Assembly (NCBI GenBank): GCA_003612485.1
Contig: RAZA01000014.1
Location: 1-64,000, forward strand
DNA length: 64,000 bases
Reading direction: 5' to 3'
Source: a bacterium D16-50
GTDB taxonomy: Bacteria; Bacillota; Clostridia; Lachnospirales; Lachnospiraceae
Shown here: positions 44,079-53,650 of the stretch, one piece after another
Position numbering within the stretch: the first letter of the stretch is position 1
Layout: every line of letters starts with the position of its first letter
Made by a program: the position numbers and the translations under genes
Notes under the pieces: generated by a model
Database searches by the model: none
Seen by the model: the letters and a program-made list of their open reading frames with translations, nothing else
Told to the model about the DNA's origin: nothing

Positions 44079-45664
44079 ATGGGAAAAAAGATCGACCTGA
44101 AAGATGGAATATATAGGTGGTGCCTGCGATGCATAGCCTGCATCGGGATGTTGTTTTTATTCTTTTTTACAGTGTACTCTCTTCGCTATACACACAGAAT
44201 GTATACGGAATCAGAAGACATGACAATTGTAAAAGACGGCCTTTGGAAGCACCTTTTATTTATGGCGGGAATTTTGTTGTTTTCCGCTGCACTTCATAGT
44301 GCGAAATTTTTGACGGAGAAGGTGCTTCACGGGCTGGCTATATTCATTGCTTTTGCATCGTCGGGAATCATCATGATTCTGGTGTGCAGCGCACATGCAT
44401 ATGCTGTAAGCAATGACCAGCTTCATGTGTATCTGGCTGCAGTGGAGATGGCAAAGGGGAATTTTTTTGAGCTGGGCATAGGGGAATATTTTGGCGTCTA
44501 TCCGTTCCAGCTGGGATTGTCAACCTTATATTCGTTATTATATCGACTTGGCGCTGAAGGGCCTGAGGCGATTCAGGGAGTGCATGCGCTGTGTGTAGGG
44601 GTCACTGTGTACATTGGCTTCAGGATTACCCGGGAGCTATGCCGCAGCAGGGCGGCAGAAGGAATCTATCTGCTCTTGGCGGTGATGTTTCTGCCCATGC
44701 ATTTGTATGCGCTTTTCTTATACGGAGAAGTCATCAGCGTATGCGGCATGTGTCTGGGCATATGGTTCTTTATCCGGGCAAATTCGCAGGAGGCTGTGAG
44801 AAGACGGCTGATGTGGTGGCTGCCTGCTATTTTGGCTATGGGAATTGCCTATATTGTGCGGCCTTCCATGCTCATTGTCTGGATAGCAATGACGATGATC
44901 CAGATTCTGGTGCTGCTGAAGGACAAAAAACCTTTTTCTCTGCTTCTGCCTATTGCAATGCTTATCATTATGCTGTCAGGACAGAAGATTATCATGTCTT
45001 CGGTGGGGGCTCGTACAGGTGCCGATTTGAATAGAGGGATGCCGGTTGAGCTGCTGCTTGCCATGGGGCTTCAGGGAGATCTGGAGGCTGGAGAGCTTCC
45101 CGGCGCATACAATGCCTATACATGGACAACTTTCGCTGAAAGCGGTTTTGATCCTGAAAGTGCGGGGGGGTGGCACAAGAGTATCTGATAGGGCGTATCC
45201 GTGAGTGGTTAAGACATCCTATGGTAGGGATGGCTTTTTTCAAGGCCAAGTTACTGAACCAATGGAACGAGCCTTCTTATGGAGTTTTTTCGGCTACGCG
45301 ATTTATGGATGAGCCGGAAGAGTGGGTGACCAAGGCATATTATGGAAAAGGCAATGAGCTTCTCTATGACAGTTTAAATCTTTGTCAGTCCGCAATCTAT
45401 GCGCTGGCATTCTGTTATGTTCTTTTTCTCGTGTTCGGCAGGGAAAATGCGGTCTCCTATCTGCCGGGGCTGGTTCTGGTGGGAGGAATTCTGTTCAGTG
45501 CAATTTGGGAGGCAAAGAGCAGGTATGTTTTTCCTTATATAGTGGCGATTTTGCCATATGCCGCAGGGGGAGCGGTAAGGCTGATGGGTACAATTAGGCA
45601 TATTGCCCTTAGGATGAGGCAAAAGGTAATCGTTAAGAGAGCAGGGGGGCCTGACTGCCGGTAA
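44079..45664 (+). pseudogene. Polytopic membrane protein (glycosyltransferase 39-like), frameshifted at a G7 run
   Basis: The first 369 codons encode about nine membrane helices with a periplasmic segment (SNDQLHVYLAAVEMAKG near 108) typical of PMT/GT39-like enzymes that take polyprenyl-phosphate sugars. At 45164-45170 a run of seven G ends the frame (TGA at 45186-45188). The -1 frame continues directly (AQEYLIGRIREWLRHPMVGM) for 164 residues with two more membrane helices. An eighth G would join the two into one protein of about 528 residues. It is either a real mutation, slipped-strand phase variation or a sequencing error. The C-terminal part has no start of its own with a binding site. 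Confidence 0.75.
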
Positions 45665-45750
45665 AGGCGAAAGAGGAGGATTGGATGAAAGTAAATTGCT
45701 TGCTTTATCTTATGGAGGGATGAGTATTTGAGTATATGATAGAAAACCGA

Positions 45751-45779
45751 TTGACAGAAACTGGGCTTTATGCTATGTT
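45751..45779 (+). promoter_or_regulatory. Candidate promoter for the T-box-metG transcript
   Basis: TTGACA (45751-45756), 17-nt spacer, TATGTT (45774-45779). It is the best match upstream of the T-box leader. A weaker TTGACT lies at 45895. No gene is seen in 45665-45940. Confidence 0.5.
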
Positions 45780-45944
45780 GATTATATGACGGTGAATGGG
45801 CGGACAGCTTTTCTCCATAGAAATAATATGAGAGAGTTGGAGCGATATGCTTTCGCAAAAGAACCTTTTCTTGGGGCTGTGGAGCCATGAGATCGTTGAC
45901 TATGGCAGGGAAAAAATACACATGATATTAAGATGAAAAGCTAT

Positions 45945-46245
45945 GACGAAGAGAGTACGTTTTGTCCGAGCTCTTACAGAGAAGGCTCCGGCGGGCCCAA
46001 GAGGCCTGCGCGCTGAGAGGGGCCGGGGACGGCAAGACGGAAGATGGCTTCCGAGCGGCGCACCGAGTCCGTGGCGATGTCCGGATAAGGCTGCGACAGG
46101 ATCCGCCTGTTACAGCGGATAGGGTTACTGACCCGAAGAGGTCCGTCCTGCGAGGGACGGGCGAAGAGAAGTGGTATCACGGGCATGAAGGCTCGTCTTC
46201 TGGCGCATATTATTGATGTGCATCGGAAGACGGGCTTTTTTGTAT
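45945..46245 (+). promoter_or_regulatory. T-box leader (riboswitch) for methionyl-tRNA synthetase
   Basis: The leader has a stem-I-like region rich in paired GGCC/CCGG blocks with an AGAGAAGG segment, and a candidate Met specifier ATG at 46044-46046 in the GAAG-ATG-GCTTCC context. The T-box core GAAGTGGTATCACGGGC follows near 46170. TGGT is complementary to the ACCA end expected for tRNA-Met. Right after it, GCTCGTCTTC pairs with GAAGACGGGC and six T's (near 46195-46238), the terminator competing with the antiterminator. Uncharged tRNA-Met should therefore allow read-through into metG. The match to the T-box consensus is strong in the core and weaker in stem I. Confidence 0.8.
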
Positions 46246-46425
46246 TTTCTGTAGGGGCTGCGGAAGATAGGGTGCCTAAAATCAAAGGGTCGATGCTGGG
46301 CCGGAGGGAGAGGAGATTCGGACAAAGAGACAAGAATTCACGGAATCGGAGCCTTGAAAGACCGGAATTTGGACGATCTGGCTCCGAAGAGGCCGGAACA
46401 TGAGAAGCTGAGAAGCCAAAGAGGG

Positions 46426-46550
46426 CGGAGCCCGGAGGATCGAAGGGGCTTTAGAATCCGAAAAGGCCGGAACCCGGAGGGTCGAAGGGGCTTTAGAATC
46501 CGAAAAGATCGGAGTCCGGAGAATCTGAGGAGGCCAAAACCGGAATGATC
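46426..46550. repeat. 42-bp repeats between T-box terminator and metG
   Basis: Two near-identical copies start at 46426 and 46468 (CGGA-CCCGGAGG, then TCGAAGGGGCTTTAGAATCC), and a diverged third starts at 46510. The T-box terminator is about 410 bp from the metG start; this purine-rich array fills part of that gap. No gene is present. Confidence 0.8.
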
Positions 46551-46653
46551 TGGATCCGAAAAGCCCGGAGCTTAGGGGCTTCTAGGAGACAGAGAGGCGA
46601 AATAGGAGACAAATACGAGAAGAGGTTTTTGAGAAGAGAGGAGAGGGAAAGAA

Positions 46654-48714
46654 ATGGAGAACAAGGGAAAGTACTATATTACAACAGCAATTGCCTATAC
46701 ATCAGGGAAGCCCCATATAGGCAACAATTATGAGATCGTGCTGGCGGACAGCATCGCCCGGTTCAAGCGTAAGGAAGGGTATGATGTCTTTTTCCAGACC
46801 GGCACGGACGAGCATGGACAGAAGATCGAGCTGAAGGCTCAGGAGGCGGGGGTGACGCCCAAGGAGTTCGTGGACAAGGTGGCGGGGATCATTCAGGGAA
46901 TGTGCGACCTGCTGAACACTTCCTATGACAAGTTCATCAGAACCACGGATCAGAATCATGAGCGTCAGGTCCAAAAGATTTTCAAGCGTCTGTATGATCA
47001 GGGGGATATCTATAAAGGGGCATACGAGGGAATGTACTGCACTCCCTGCGAGTCCTTCTGGACGGAATCCCAGCTTGTGGACGGCAAGTGCCCAGACTGC
47101 GGTAGGGAGGTAAAGCCTGCCAAGGAGGAGGCGTATTTCTTCCGCATGAGCAAATATGCGGATAAGCTGATCAAGCATATCAACGAGCATCCGGAATTCA
47201 TTCAGCCCGTGTCCCGCAAGAATGAGATGATGAACAACTTCCTTCTGCCCGGACTGCAGGATCTGTGTGTTTCCAGAACCTCCTTTAAGTGGGGGGTTCC
47301 CGTGGATTTCGATCCGGGTCATGTGGTGTATGTGTGGCTGGATGCCCTGACCAATTATATCACAGGCATAGGCTATGATGCGGAGGGGGACAGCAGTGAG
47401 CAGTATAAGAAGCTCTGGCCCGCGGATCTGCATCTGATCGGGAAAGATATCATCCGCTTCCATACCATCTATTGGCCCATATTCCTGATGGCGCTGGACG
47501 AGCCTCTGCCTAAGCAGGTGTTCGGGCATCCCTGGCTTTTGATGAACAGCGGCAAGATGAGCAAGTCCAAGGGAAACGTGATCTATGTGGACGCTCTGGC
47601 GGACTTCTTCGGGGTGGATGCGGTGCGCTATTATGTGCTTCATGAGATGCCCTTTGAGAATGACGGAAACGCCACATGGGAGCTGATCGCGGAGCGCACC
47701 AATTCGGATCTGGCCAACACTCTGGGCAATCTGGTGAACCGCACCATCTCCATGAGCAACAAGTACTTTGGGGGTGTGGTAGCCGACAAGGGGGCGGAGG
47801 ACGCCGCTTTTGATCAGGATCTGAAGGCCGTGGCCATAGGGGCATACGAAAGGGTTGCGGAGAAGATGGCGGACCTGCGGGTGGCAGATGCCCTCACCGA
47901 GATTTTTGCTATTTTCAAGCGCTGCAACAAATATATCGACGAGACGGAGCCCTGGGTGCTGGCCAAGGATGAGGCAAAGTCCGACAGACTTTCCACTGTG
48001 CTGTACAATCTGGTGGAAGGCATTATGATCGGCGCATCCCTGCTGCAGCCCTTCATGCCGGAGACCTCTGAGAAGATTGCCGCTCAGTTGAATACAAAGC
48101 TGCGGGAATTCGACAAACTGAAAGAGTTCGGATTGTATGAGAGCGGAAACAAGGTCACGGACAAGCCGGAAATCCTCTTTGCCAGATTGGATATGAAGGA
48201 AGTGGCGGCCAAGGATCAGGAGATGGCCGAGGCCATGGAGGCGGCCAAGGCGGCGCAGCCTGCGGACAAGAACGGAAATCAGACGGGCACGCCGGGAACC
48301 GCCCAAGGACAGCAGGACAAAGGCTCCGACGGCCAAGGCGGCGCCGGGAACCCGGAGGCTGCCCAGCCCATAGACATAGAGCCTAAGCCGGAGATTACCT
48401 ATGACGACTTTGCAAAGCTTCAGTTTCAGGTGGGAGAGATCATCGCCTGCGAAGCCGTGCCCAAGTCCAAGAAGCTGCTCTGCAGTCAGGTGCGCGTGGG
48501 CAGTCAGGTGAAGCAGATCGTGTCCGGCATCAAGGCCCATTACACACCGGAGGAAATGGTGGGAAAGAAGGTTATGGTGCTGGTGAACTTAAAGCCCGCC
48601 AAGCTGGCAGGAGTGCTGTCCGAAGGTATGCTGCTGTGCGCGGAGGATGCGGAAGGGAATCTGGCTCTGGTGAAGCCGGAGAAGGATATGCCCGCCGGCG
48701 CGGAGATCGCTTAA
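46654..48714 (+). CDS. metG: Methionine--tRNA ligase
   Basis: A 686-residue class I synthetase that charges tRNA-Met. The HIGH motif variant is SGKPHIGNNY at 17-26. A zinc-binding pair CTPC...CPDC lies near 127-147. The KMSKS loop is NSGKMSKSKGN near 297. An anticodon-binding helical domain follows. After a low-complexity Ala/Gly/Gln linker (about 520-570), the C-terminal 110 residues form the EMAP/Trbp111-like tRNA-binding domain (FQVGEIIACEAVPKSKKLLCSQV). GAGAGGGAAAGA precedes the ATG. Regulation by the T-box leader upstream is expected. Nothing is broken. Confidence 0.97.
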   Translation: MENKGKYYITTAIAYTSGKPHIGNNYEIVLADSIARFKRKEGYDVFFQTGTDEHGQKIELKAQEAGVTPKEFVDKVAGIIQGMCDLLNTSYDKFIRTTDQNHERQVQKIFKRLYDQGDIYKGAYEGMYCTPCESFWTESQLVDGKCPDCGREVKPAKEEAYFFRMSKYADKLIKHINEHPEFIQPVSRKNEMMNNFLLPGLQDLCVSRTSFKWGVPVDFDPGHVVYVWLDALTNYITGIGYDAEGDSSEQYKKLWPADLHLIGKDIIRFHTIYWPIFLMALDEPLPKQVFGHPWLLMNSGKMSKSKGNVIYVDALADFFGVDAVRYYVLHEMPFENDGNATWELIAERTNSDLANTLGNLVNRTISMSNKYFGGVVADKGAEDAAFDQDLKAVAIGAYERVAEKMADLRVADALTEIFAIFKRCNKYIDETEPWVLAKDEAKSDRLSTVLYNLVEGIMIGASLLQPFMPETSEKIAAQLNTKLREFDKLKEFGLYESGNKVTDKPEILFARLDMKEVAAKDQEMAEAMEAAKAAQPADKNGNQTGTPGTAQGQQDKGSDGQGGAGNPEAAQPIDIEPKPEITYDDFAKLQFQVGEIIACEAVPKSKKLLCSQVRVGSQVKQIVSGIKAHYTPEEMVGKKVMVLVNLKPAKLAGVLSEGMLLCAEDAEGNLALVKPEKDMPAGAEIA

Positions 48715-48741
48715 TGCAGAACGCCGAAAAAGGAGAGTGGG

Positions 48742-49683
48742 ATGGTAAAAGAGGAATTATATTTTGACTCAAGAGACGGAAAGACCAAGCTGCACGCGGT
48801 CCGGTATTCGCCGGAGGATCCGAAGCAGGTGCGCTGCGTTCTGCAGATCGTCCATGGCATGGCGGAGTATGTGGAGCGGTACGAGGAATTTGCCGAATTC
48901 CTCACGGAAAAAGGATTCGTGGTGGCGGGGGACGATCATCTTGGCCACGGGAAATCCGTGGAACAGGGCGGGAAATACGGGTATTTCTGTCAGCAGGATC
49001 CGGCCACGGTGGTGGTGCGGGACGTGCATCGGCTGAAAAAGATGACGGAGGCTCTATATCCTGACGTTCCTTATGTGATCATGGGACACAGCATGGGTTC
49101 TTTCATTGCCCGGAATTATCTGTATCGGTACGGCACGGGGATCGAGGGGGCCGTAATCATGGGAACGGGAATGCAGCCTAAAGGGACCCTTTGGGCTGCA
49201 AAGGCCATGGCGGGCATCCAGAAGCTTTTCTGCGGATCCGGCCATGTGAGCCGATCGATTGACAAGCTGGCTTTCGGGGCGTATAATAAAAAGATAACCG
49301 ATTCCAAGACGGCATGCGACTGGCTGAGCCGGGACGGATCCAGAGTGGAACGCTACATTGCCGATCCCTTGTGCGGATTTACCTTTACAGTCAACGGTTT
49401 TGCCACATTGTTTGAGCTGATCTCCAGACTTTATAAAAAGGAAAACCTGAGCCATATCCCCAAGACGCTGCCTATATTGATGGTGTCGGGGGATGCAGAC
49501 CCGGTAGGCGATTATGGCAGAGGTGTCAGAAGGGCCTATGACTCTCTGAAGGAGGCCGGATTGGAGAACATGGAGCTGAAGCTGTATGAGGGCGGACGGC
49601 ATGAGCTGCTGAATGAAACCAATCGGAGGGAAGTCATGGAGGATATCTATGGCTGGATGGAGAGTGTGATATTGCGGAAGTGA
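48742..49683 (+). CDS. Alpha/beta hydrolase, monoacylglycerol lipase/lysophospholipase-like
   Basis: A 313-residue serine hydrolase. QIVHGMAEYVERYEEFAEFL near residue 35 carries the oxyanion-hole region. The nucleophile elbow GHSMGSF lies near 113, the acid is in MVSGDADPVGDYG near 255, and the His is in GGRHELLNE near 287. This order is typical of the Hydrolase_4 (serine aminopeptidase S33, lysophospholipase) family. There is no signal peptide. The gene is 27 bp after metG and overlaps the GNAT gene, so they may be one transcript. The substrate is not known. Confidence 0.88.
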   Translation: MVKEELYFDSRDGKTKLHAVRYSPEDPKQVRCVLQIVHGMAEYVERYEEFAEFLTEKGFVVAGDDHLGHGKSVEQGGKYGYFCQQDPATVVVRDVHRLKKMTEALYPDVPYVIMGHSMGSFIARNYLYRYGTGIEGAVIMGTGMQPKGTLWAAKAMAGIQKLFCGSGHVSRSIDKLAFGAYNKKITDSKTACDWLSRDGSRVERYIADPLCGFTFTVNGFATLFELISRLYKKENLSHIPKTLPILMVSGDADPVGDYGRGVRRAYDSLKEAGLENMELKLYEGGRHELLNETNRREVMEDIYGWMESVILRK

Positions 49684-50168
49684 TGGATAGGATGAAAAGA
49701 ATGCCCTATCAGATCAGGTGGGCCCGGAGGAACGAGTGGGTTCCCGCCATGGAGATGATTTGGAAAACTTTCAGGAAATACGAGGGAAGGGATTTCACCG
49801 AGGAGGGCATACAGCATTTTTTTGACTTTATAACCGACGGAAACTTATATGCGTTGTTTCTGAAGGGGGACTACCGGCTGATGGTAGCCCTTGACGGAGA
49901 ACGAATCATAGGAGCGGGTTCCATAAGGAGCCGAAACATACTTTCGCTGTTGTTCGTGGAGGAGGCTTACCATCATAAGGGGGTGGGAAGCGCCATCCTT
50001 GAGAGACTGTGCGAGTATCTGAGGACAGAGGAGGGGGAGCGCTTCATGACCCTGCAGGCGGCGCCCTACGCGGTGGATTTCTATAGGAAGCAGGGCTTTC
50101 GGGCCGTGAGGCCTGAGATGGAGTTTTCGGGCATACGAGTGACACCAATGGAAAAGAATTTTGGATAA
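49683..50168 (+). CDS. GNAT family N-acetyltransferase
   Basis: A 161-residue acyl-CoA acyltransferase. Motif A is visible as LFVEEAYHHKGVGSAILERLCEYLR (residues 85-108), where the Gly-x-Gly is the acetyl-CoA phosphate loop. The C-terminal FYRKQGFRAV strand is the usual motif B. The N-terminal 60 residues resemble the substrate side of the fold. ATG 49683 overlaps the hydrolase stop (TGATG), giving coupling; a GTG just upstream and an ATG at 49692 are alternatives. The substrate cannot be told. Confidence 0.88.
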   Translation: MDRMKRMPYQIRWARRNEWVPAMEMIWKTFRKYEGRDFTEEGIQHFFDFITDGNLYALFLKGDYRLMVALDGERIIGAGSIRSRNILSLLFVEEAYHHKGVGSAILERLCEYLRTEEGERFMTLQAAPYAVDFYRKQGFRAVRPEMEFSGIRVTPMEKNFG

Positions 50169-50282
50169 CGGAACTGGAAACAACGGCGGCTCGCAAGCCG
50201 CCGGAAGGGATTTGCGGATGTGTGCCGCGCCGTAAATCCCTTCCGGAAGAAGGGCGGCTTGCGGGCTGCGGCGGAACTGGAA
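50169..50282. repeat. Structured element bounded by 11-bp direct repeats
   Basis: CGGAACTGGAA at 50169-50179 recurs at 50272-50282. Inside lie a GGCGGCT/AGCCGCC hairpin and a larger stem CCGGAAGGGATTT / AAATCCCTTCCGG (about 50201-50245), then GGCGGCTTGCGGGCTGCGG. It fills the gap between the GNAT and YesL-like genes and resembles a REP-like or MITE-like insertion. Confidence 0.6.
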
Positions 50283-50295
50283 TGGAGGAAAAATC

Positions 50296-51021
50296 ATGAG
50301 ATTTCTGGAACTGGACAGTCCCTTGATGCAGGCTCTGAATAAACTGGGAGACCTGATGTGGCTGAATGTACTGACCTTGATCTGCTGTATTCCCATTGTC
50401 ACCATAGGGCCGTCCCTGACAGCAATGCATTATATTGCGCTGAAGATTGCCAGAAACGAAGAGGGTTACATCACGAGAGACTTTTTCAAGTCCTTCAGGG
50501 CGAATCTGAGACAGGGCATCATTATCGGTCTGATACTGATTTTCGTCCTTGTGGTGTTGGCGGGGGATTTCTTTATCATCAGCTATTCCGGTCTGGAGTT
50601 CAGCAGCATCATGCGCAGCATGCTGATGGCGATATTCTTTTTCGTGATGTTCACCGCCATGTTTCTTTTTCCGGTGCTGGCCAAGTTCGAGAACACTGTG
50701 CTGAATACCATCAAGAATGCTTTTATCATCGGCATCGCGCAGCTGCCCAAAACAATTCTCATGATGGTGCTTTTTGCGATTCCGCCGCTGCTGTTCATAT
50801 ATCTGCCCCAGATCATCCCCATTGTGTTCTTGTTCGGGCTCTCCGTGCCGGCATGGGTTTCCGCGAAGCTCTACAGCAAGTTTTTCCGTAAGCTGGAGGA
50901 TAAGATAGCGGAGGCCAACCCGTCCGAGACGACGGAGGATGAAGGCGAGAAGGGTGAAGACGAAAGGATATTCAAGGATGAGCTTGATCCTGGACTGCAG
51001 GATGATCCACATATCAGCTGA
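50296..51021 (+). CDS. YesL-family (DUF624) membrane protein
   Basis: A 241-residue membrane protein with about five helices. LGDLMWLNVLTLICCIPIVTIGPSLTAM (residues 17-44) is the DUF624 signature. The next characteristic region is FKSFRANLRQGIIIGL near 66. An acidic cytoplasmic tail (about 205-241, Glu/Asp-rich) ends it. YesL-like proteins usually occur with carbohydrate ABC transporters and regulators, and here the sugar ABC ATPase follows, 234 bp later. GGAGG lies 8 nt before the ATG. The function is unknown. Confidence 0.88.
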   Translation: MRFLELDSPLMQALNKLGDLMWLNVLTLICCIPIVTIGPSLTAMHYIALKIARNEEGYITRDFFKSFRANLRQGIIIGLILIFVLVVLAGDFFIISYSGLEFSSIMRSMLMAIFFFVMFTAMFLFPVLAKFENTVLNTIKNAFIIGIAQLPKTILMMVLFAIPPLLFIYLPQIIPIVFLFGLSVPAWVSAKLYSKFFRKLEDKIAEANPSETTEDEGEKGEDERIFKDELDPGLQDDPHIS

Positions 51022-51145
51022 TATTTGTCTACTTTGCATAAGAAAAAAAGTTTAGTTTTATATAAAATGACGATAACATTAAAAAATGACAAATTATATA
51101 AGCATTTTTAACAATCAGGGTTAAAATCTTTGTGAAATAGTAGTA

Positions 51146-51174
51146 TGGAAAAAAAAAGGCATTTTCGTTATACT
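51146..51174 (+). promoter_or_regulatory. Candidate promoter for the sugar ABC ATPase gene
   Basis: TGGAAA (51146-51151), 17-nt spacer, TATACT (51169-51174), about 80 bp before the ATG at 51255. The -35 is only moderate. Confidence 0.4.
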
Positions 51175-51254
51175 AAACTCAGTGGGACGGTGCTTGGGCA
51201 TCGAAAAAACTAAAGACAATAAACCATGTTAAATTTGAAAGGAGTTTTCTTATT

Positions 51255-52370
51255 ATGGCAAGTTTATCTTTAAAGAACATCTGCAAGGTGTATCCCAACG
51301 GTTTTGAGGCAGTTAAGGATTTCAATCTGCAGATCGCAGACAAAGAGTTCATTATCTTCGTAGGACCTTCTGGATGCGGTAAGTCTACCACGCTTCGTAT
51401 GATCGCAGGTCTGGAGGACATTTCTTCCGGCGAGCTGAAGATCGGTGATAGGGTTGTGAACGATGTTGAGCCCAAGGATCGTGATATCGCAATGGTATTC
51501 CAGAACTACGCTCTGTATCCTCATATGTCCGTGTACGATAATATGGCATTTGGTCTGAAGCTGAGGAAGGTTCCCAAGGATCAGATCGACAAGATGGTTA
51601 AGGAAGCAGCTAAGATCCTTGACCTGACCCCTCTCCTTGACCGTAAGCCGAAGGCTCTGTCCGGCGGTCAGAGACAGCGTGTTGCCATGGGCCGTGCAAT
51701 CGTTCGTAATCCTAAGGTATTCCTTATGGATGAGCCTCTTTCCAACTTGGATGCAAAGCTGCGTGTGCAGATGCGTATTGAGATTGCGAAGCTGCATCAG
51801 AGACTGGGCACCACCATCATCTACGTTACCCATGACCAGACAGAGGCTATGACCCTTGGTACGAGAATCGTCGTTATGAAGGACGGCGTTATCCAGCAGG
51901 TTGACACGCCTCAGAATCTGTATGAGAAGCCCACCAATCTGTTCGTGGCAGGATTCATGGGATCTCCTCAGATGAACTTCCTGGATGCCACCGTGAAGGT
52001 TACCGGCGACAAGGCCAGCCTTGAGATTGAAGGACATAGCATTCCTCTGACCCCTGAGAAAGCAAAGAAGGTTATCGCAGGCGGTTATGACGGCAAGGTT
52101 GTTACATTTGGTATCCGTCCCGAGGACGTGTACGATTCCGAAGAGTTTGTGGCGAAGAGCGATCCGAAGGCAGTGTTCGAGTCTTCTGTAAGAGTTTACG
52201 AGCTGCTTGGTGCGGAAGTGTTCTTGTACTTTGATCTGGGACAGTTCCCTCTTACCGCAAGAGTTGCGCCCAGCACCACCGCAAGACCTGGCGACACCAT
52301 CAAGTTTGCGTTCGATATCGAGAAGATTCATGTATTCGACAAGGAGACGGAGCAGATCGTTACCAACTAA
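51255..52370 (+). CDS. ugpC: Carbohydrate ABC transporter ATP-binding protein, UgpC/MsmK type
   Basis: A 371-residue ATPase shared by several sugar importers. Walker A is GPSGCGKST at 37-45. The Q-loop is FQNYALYPHMSVYDN at about 82-96. The ABC signature LSGGQRQRVAMGRAI is near 136, Walker B is VFLMDEPLSNLDA near 156, and the switch His follows in VTHDQTEAMTLG. The C-terminal 130 residues hold the MalK-like regulatory (TOBE) domain. No permease or binding protein is beside it, as for MsmK/MsmX which serve many transporters. Codon use (many CGT, GGT, GTT) differs from its neighbours and suggests high expression. Confidence 0.95.
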   Translation: MASLSLKNICKVYPNGFEAVKDFNLQIADKEFIIFVGPSGCGKSTTLRMIAGLEDISSGELKIGDRVVNDVEPKDRDIAMVFQNYALYPHMSVYDNMAFGLKLRKVPKDQIDKMVKEAAKILDLTPLLDRKPKALSGGQRQRVAMGRAIVRNPKVFLMDEPLSNLDAKLRVQMRIEIAKLHQRLGTTIIYVTHDQTEAMTLGTRIVVMKDGVIQQVDTPQNLYEKPTNLFVAGFMGSPQMNFLDATVKVTGDKASLEIEGHSIPLTPEKAKKVIAGGYDGKVVTFGIRPEDVYDSEEFVAKSDPKAVFESSVRVYELLGAEVFLYFDLGQFPLTARVAPSTTARPGDTIKFAFDIEKIHVFDKETEQIVTN

Positions 52371-52502
52371 TCCGATAGGAAATGCGCTTTGCGAACTTTC
52401 TATATAGCATGAAATAAGATGGATTGAGAGGGGGTGCTGAAAATTGGCACCCCTTTTTCACATTATGGCAGGCAATATCAGAAAAGAGATGAGGAAGAGA
52501 GA

Positions 52503-53591
52503 ATGATTTCAAGCCAGACAATTCAGACCAGCATTGATGAACTGAAGGCAATCACCAAGGTGGACTTGTGCGTATGTGACTTATCGGGTTCCTTGGTGGC
52601 ATCTACAACGGGGCAGTTGGACCTTTCTGCAGATTTGATCACAGGATTCGCGGGCTCTCCTGCGGACAGTCAGGTGATTGGCATACATCATCTGCTGAAG
52701 ATCATGGATGAAGGGGAGCTTCTGTACATTTTGGTGGCGAAGGGACTGAGTGAGGATGTATACATGGTGGGAAAGATCGCCGTATCTCAGCTGCAGAATC
52801 TCATCATCGCATACAAAGAAAGGTTTGATAGGAACAATTTCTTCCAGAACCTGCTGCTGGACAACTTGCTGCTGGTGGATATCTATAATAGGGCGAAGAA
52901 GCTCCATATAGAAGCTTCCGTGCCCAGAACGGTATTTCTTGTGGAGACCCAGATGGAGAAGGACGGCATCGTAGCTGAGCTTTTGAAGGGAATGTTTTCC
53001 TCCCATTTCGGGGACTATATTACGGCAGTTGACGAAAGCAACATCATCTTGATCAAGGCTCTGGAGCCGGAATACACGGATGAATCATTGATGACTCTGG
53101 CAGAGACCATCGTGGCCATGATGAACACGGAGGCCATGCTGAACGTGCGGGTATCTTTCGGAACGGTGGTGCAGGAGCTGAAGGATGTGTCGAAATCCTA
53201 CAAGGAGGCCAAGATGGCTCTGGACGTGGGGAAGATATTTTATGCGGAGAAGAATACTATCGCATACAGTACTCTCGGCATAGGAAGGCTGATCTATCAG
53301 CTTCCCGTGAATCTGTGCAGGCTTTTCATCGACGAGATTTTCGGGGAGAATGTCCCGTACAATCTGGACGAGGAGACCCTGACTACGATCAACAAATTCT
53401 TTGAGAACAATCTGAATGTCTCTGAGACCTCCAGACAGCTGTTTGTGCATAGGAACACCTTGGTATACCGCATAGAAAAGATCCAGAAGAGCACCGGGCT
53501 GGACCTGCGCAATTTTGATGATGCGCTGACCTTTAAAATCGCTCTGATGGTGGTGAACTATATGAGGTATAGGGACAGCATGGATTATTGA
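52503..53591 (+). CDS. CdaR/PucR-type transcriptional regulator
   Basis: A 362-residue protein. Residues 1-130 look like a small-molecule sensor domain of the CdaR kind (SSQTIQTSIDELKAITKVDL, VGKIAVSQLQNLI). The middle (135-265) resembles a degenerate GGDEF-like region (FGTVVQELKDVSKSYKEAKMALDVG). The C-terminal 65 residues have the PucR HTH_30 motif (NLNVSETSRQLFVHRNTLVYRIEKIQ). ATG 52503 has GAAGAGAG before it. Lying right after the sugar ATPase, it may respond to carbohydrate supply; the target is unknown. The 132 bp between them hold no gene. Confidence 0.85.
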   Translation: MISSQTIQTSIDELKAITKVDLCVCDLSGSLVASTTGQLDLSADLITGFAGSPADSQVIGIHHLLKIMDEGELLYILVAKGLSEDVYMVGKIAVSQLQNLIIAYKERFDRNNFFQNLLLDNLLLVDIYNRAKKLHIEASVPRTVFLVETQMEKDGIVAELLKGMFSSHFGDYITAVDESNIILIKALEPEYTDESLMTLAETIVAMMNTEAMLNVRVSFGTVVQELKDVSKSYKEAKMALDVGKIFYAEKNTIAYSTLGIGRLIYQLPVNLCRLFIDEIFGENVPYNLDEETLTTINKFFENNLNVSETSRQLFVHRNTLVYRIEKIQKSTGLDLRNFDDALTFKIALMVVNYMRYRDSMDY

Positions 53592-53650
53592 TTTCTGAAG
53601 GATTATGGATTCTTTTGGGCCTTGCCCTGCAGAAATAGAAAGACATATTG

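Noticed and set aside
46702..48540. A 612-codon open frame antisense to metG
   Set aside because: Shadow of metG with no binding site and low-complexity, Leu/His-rich translation.
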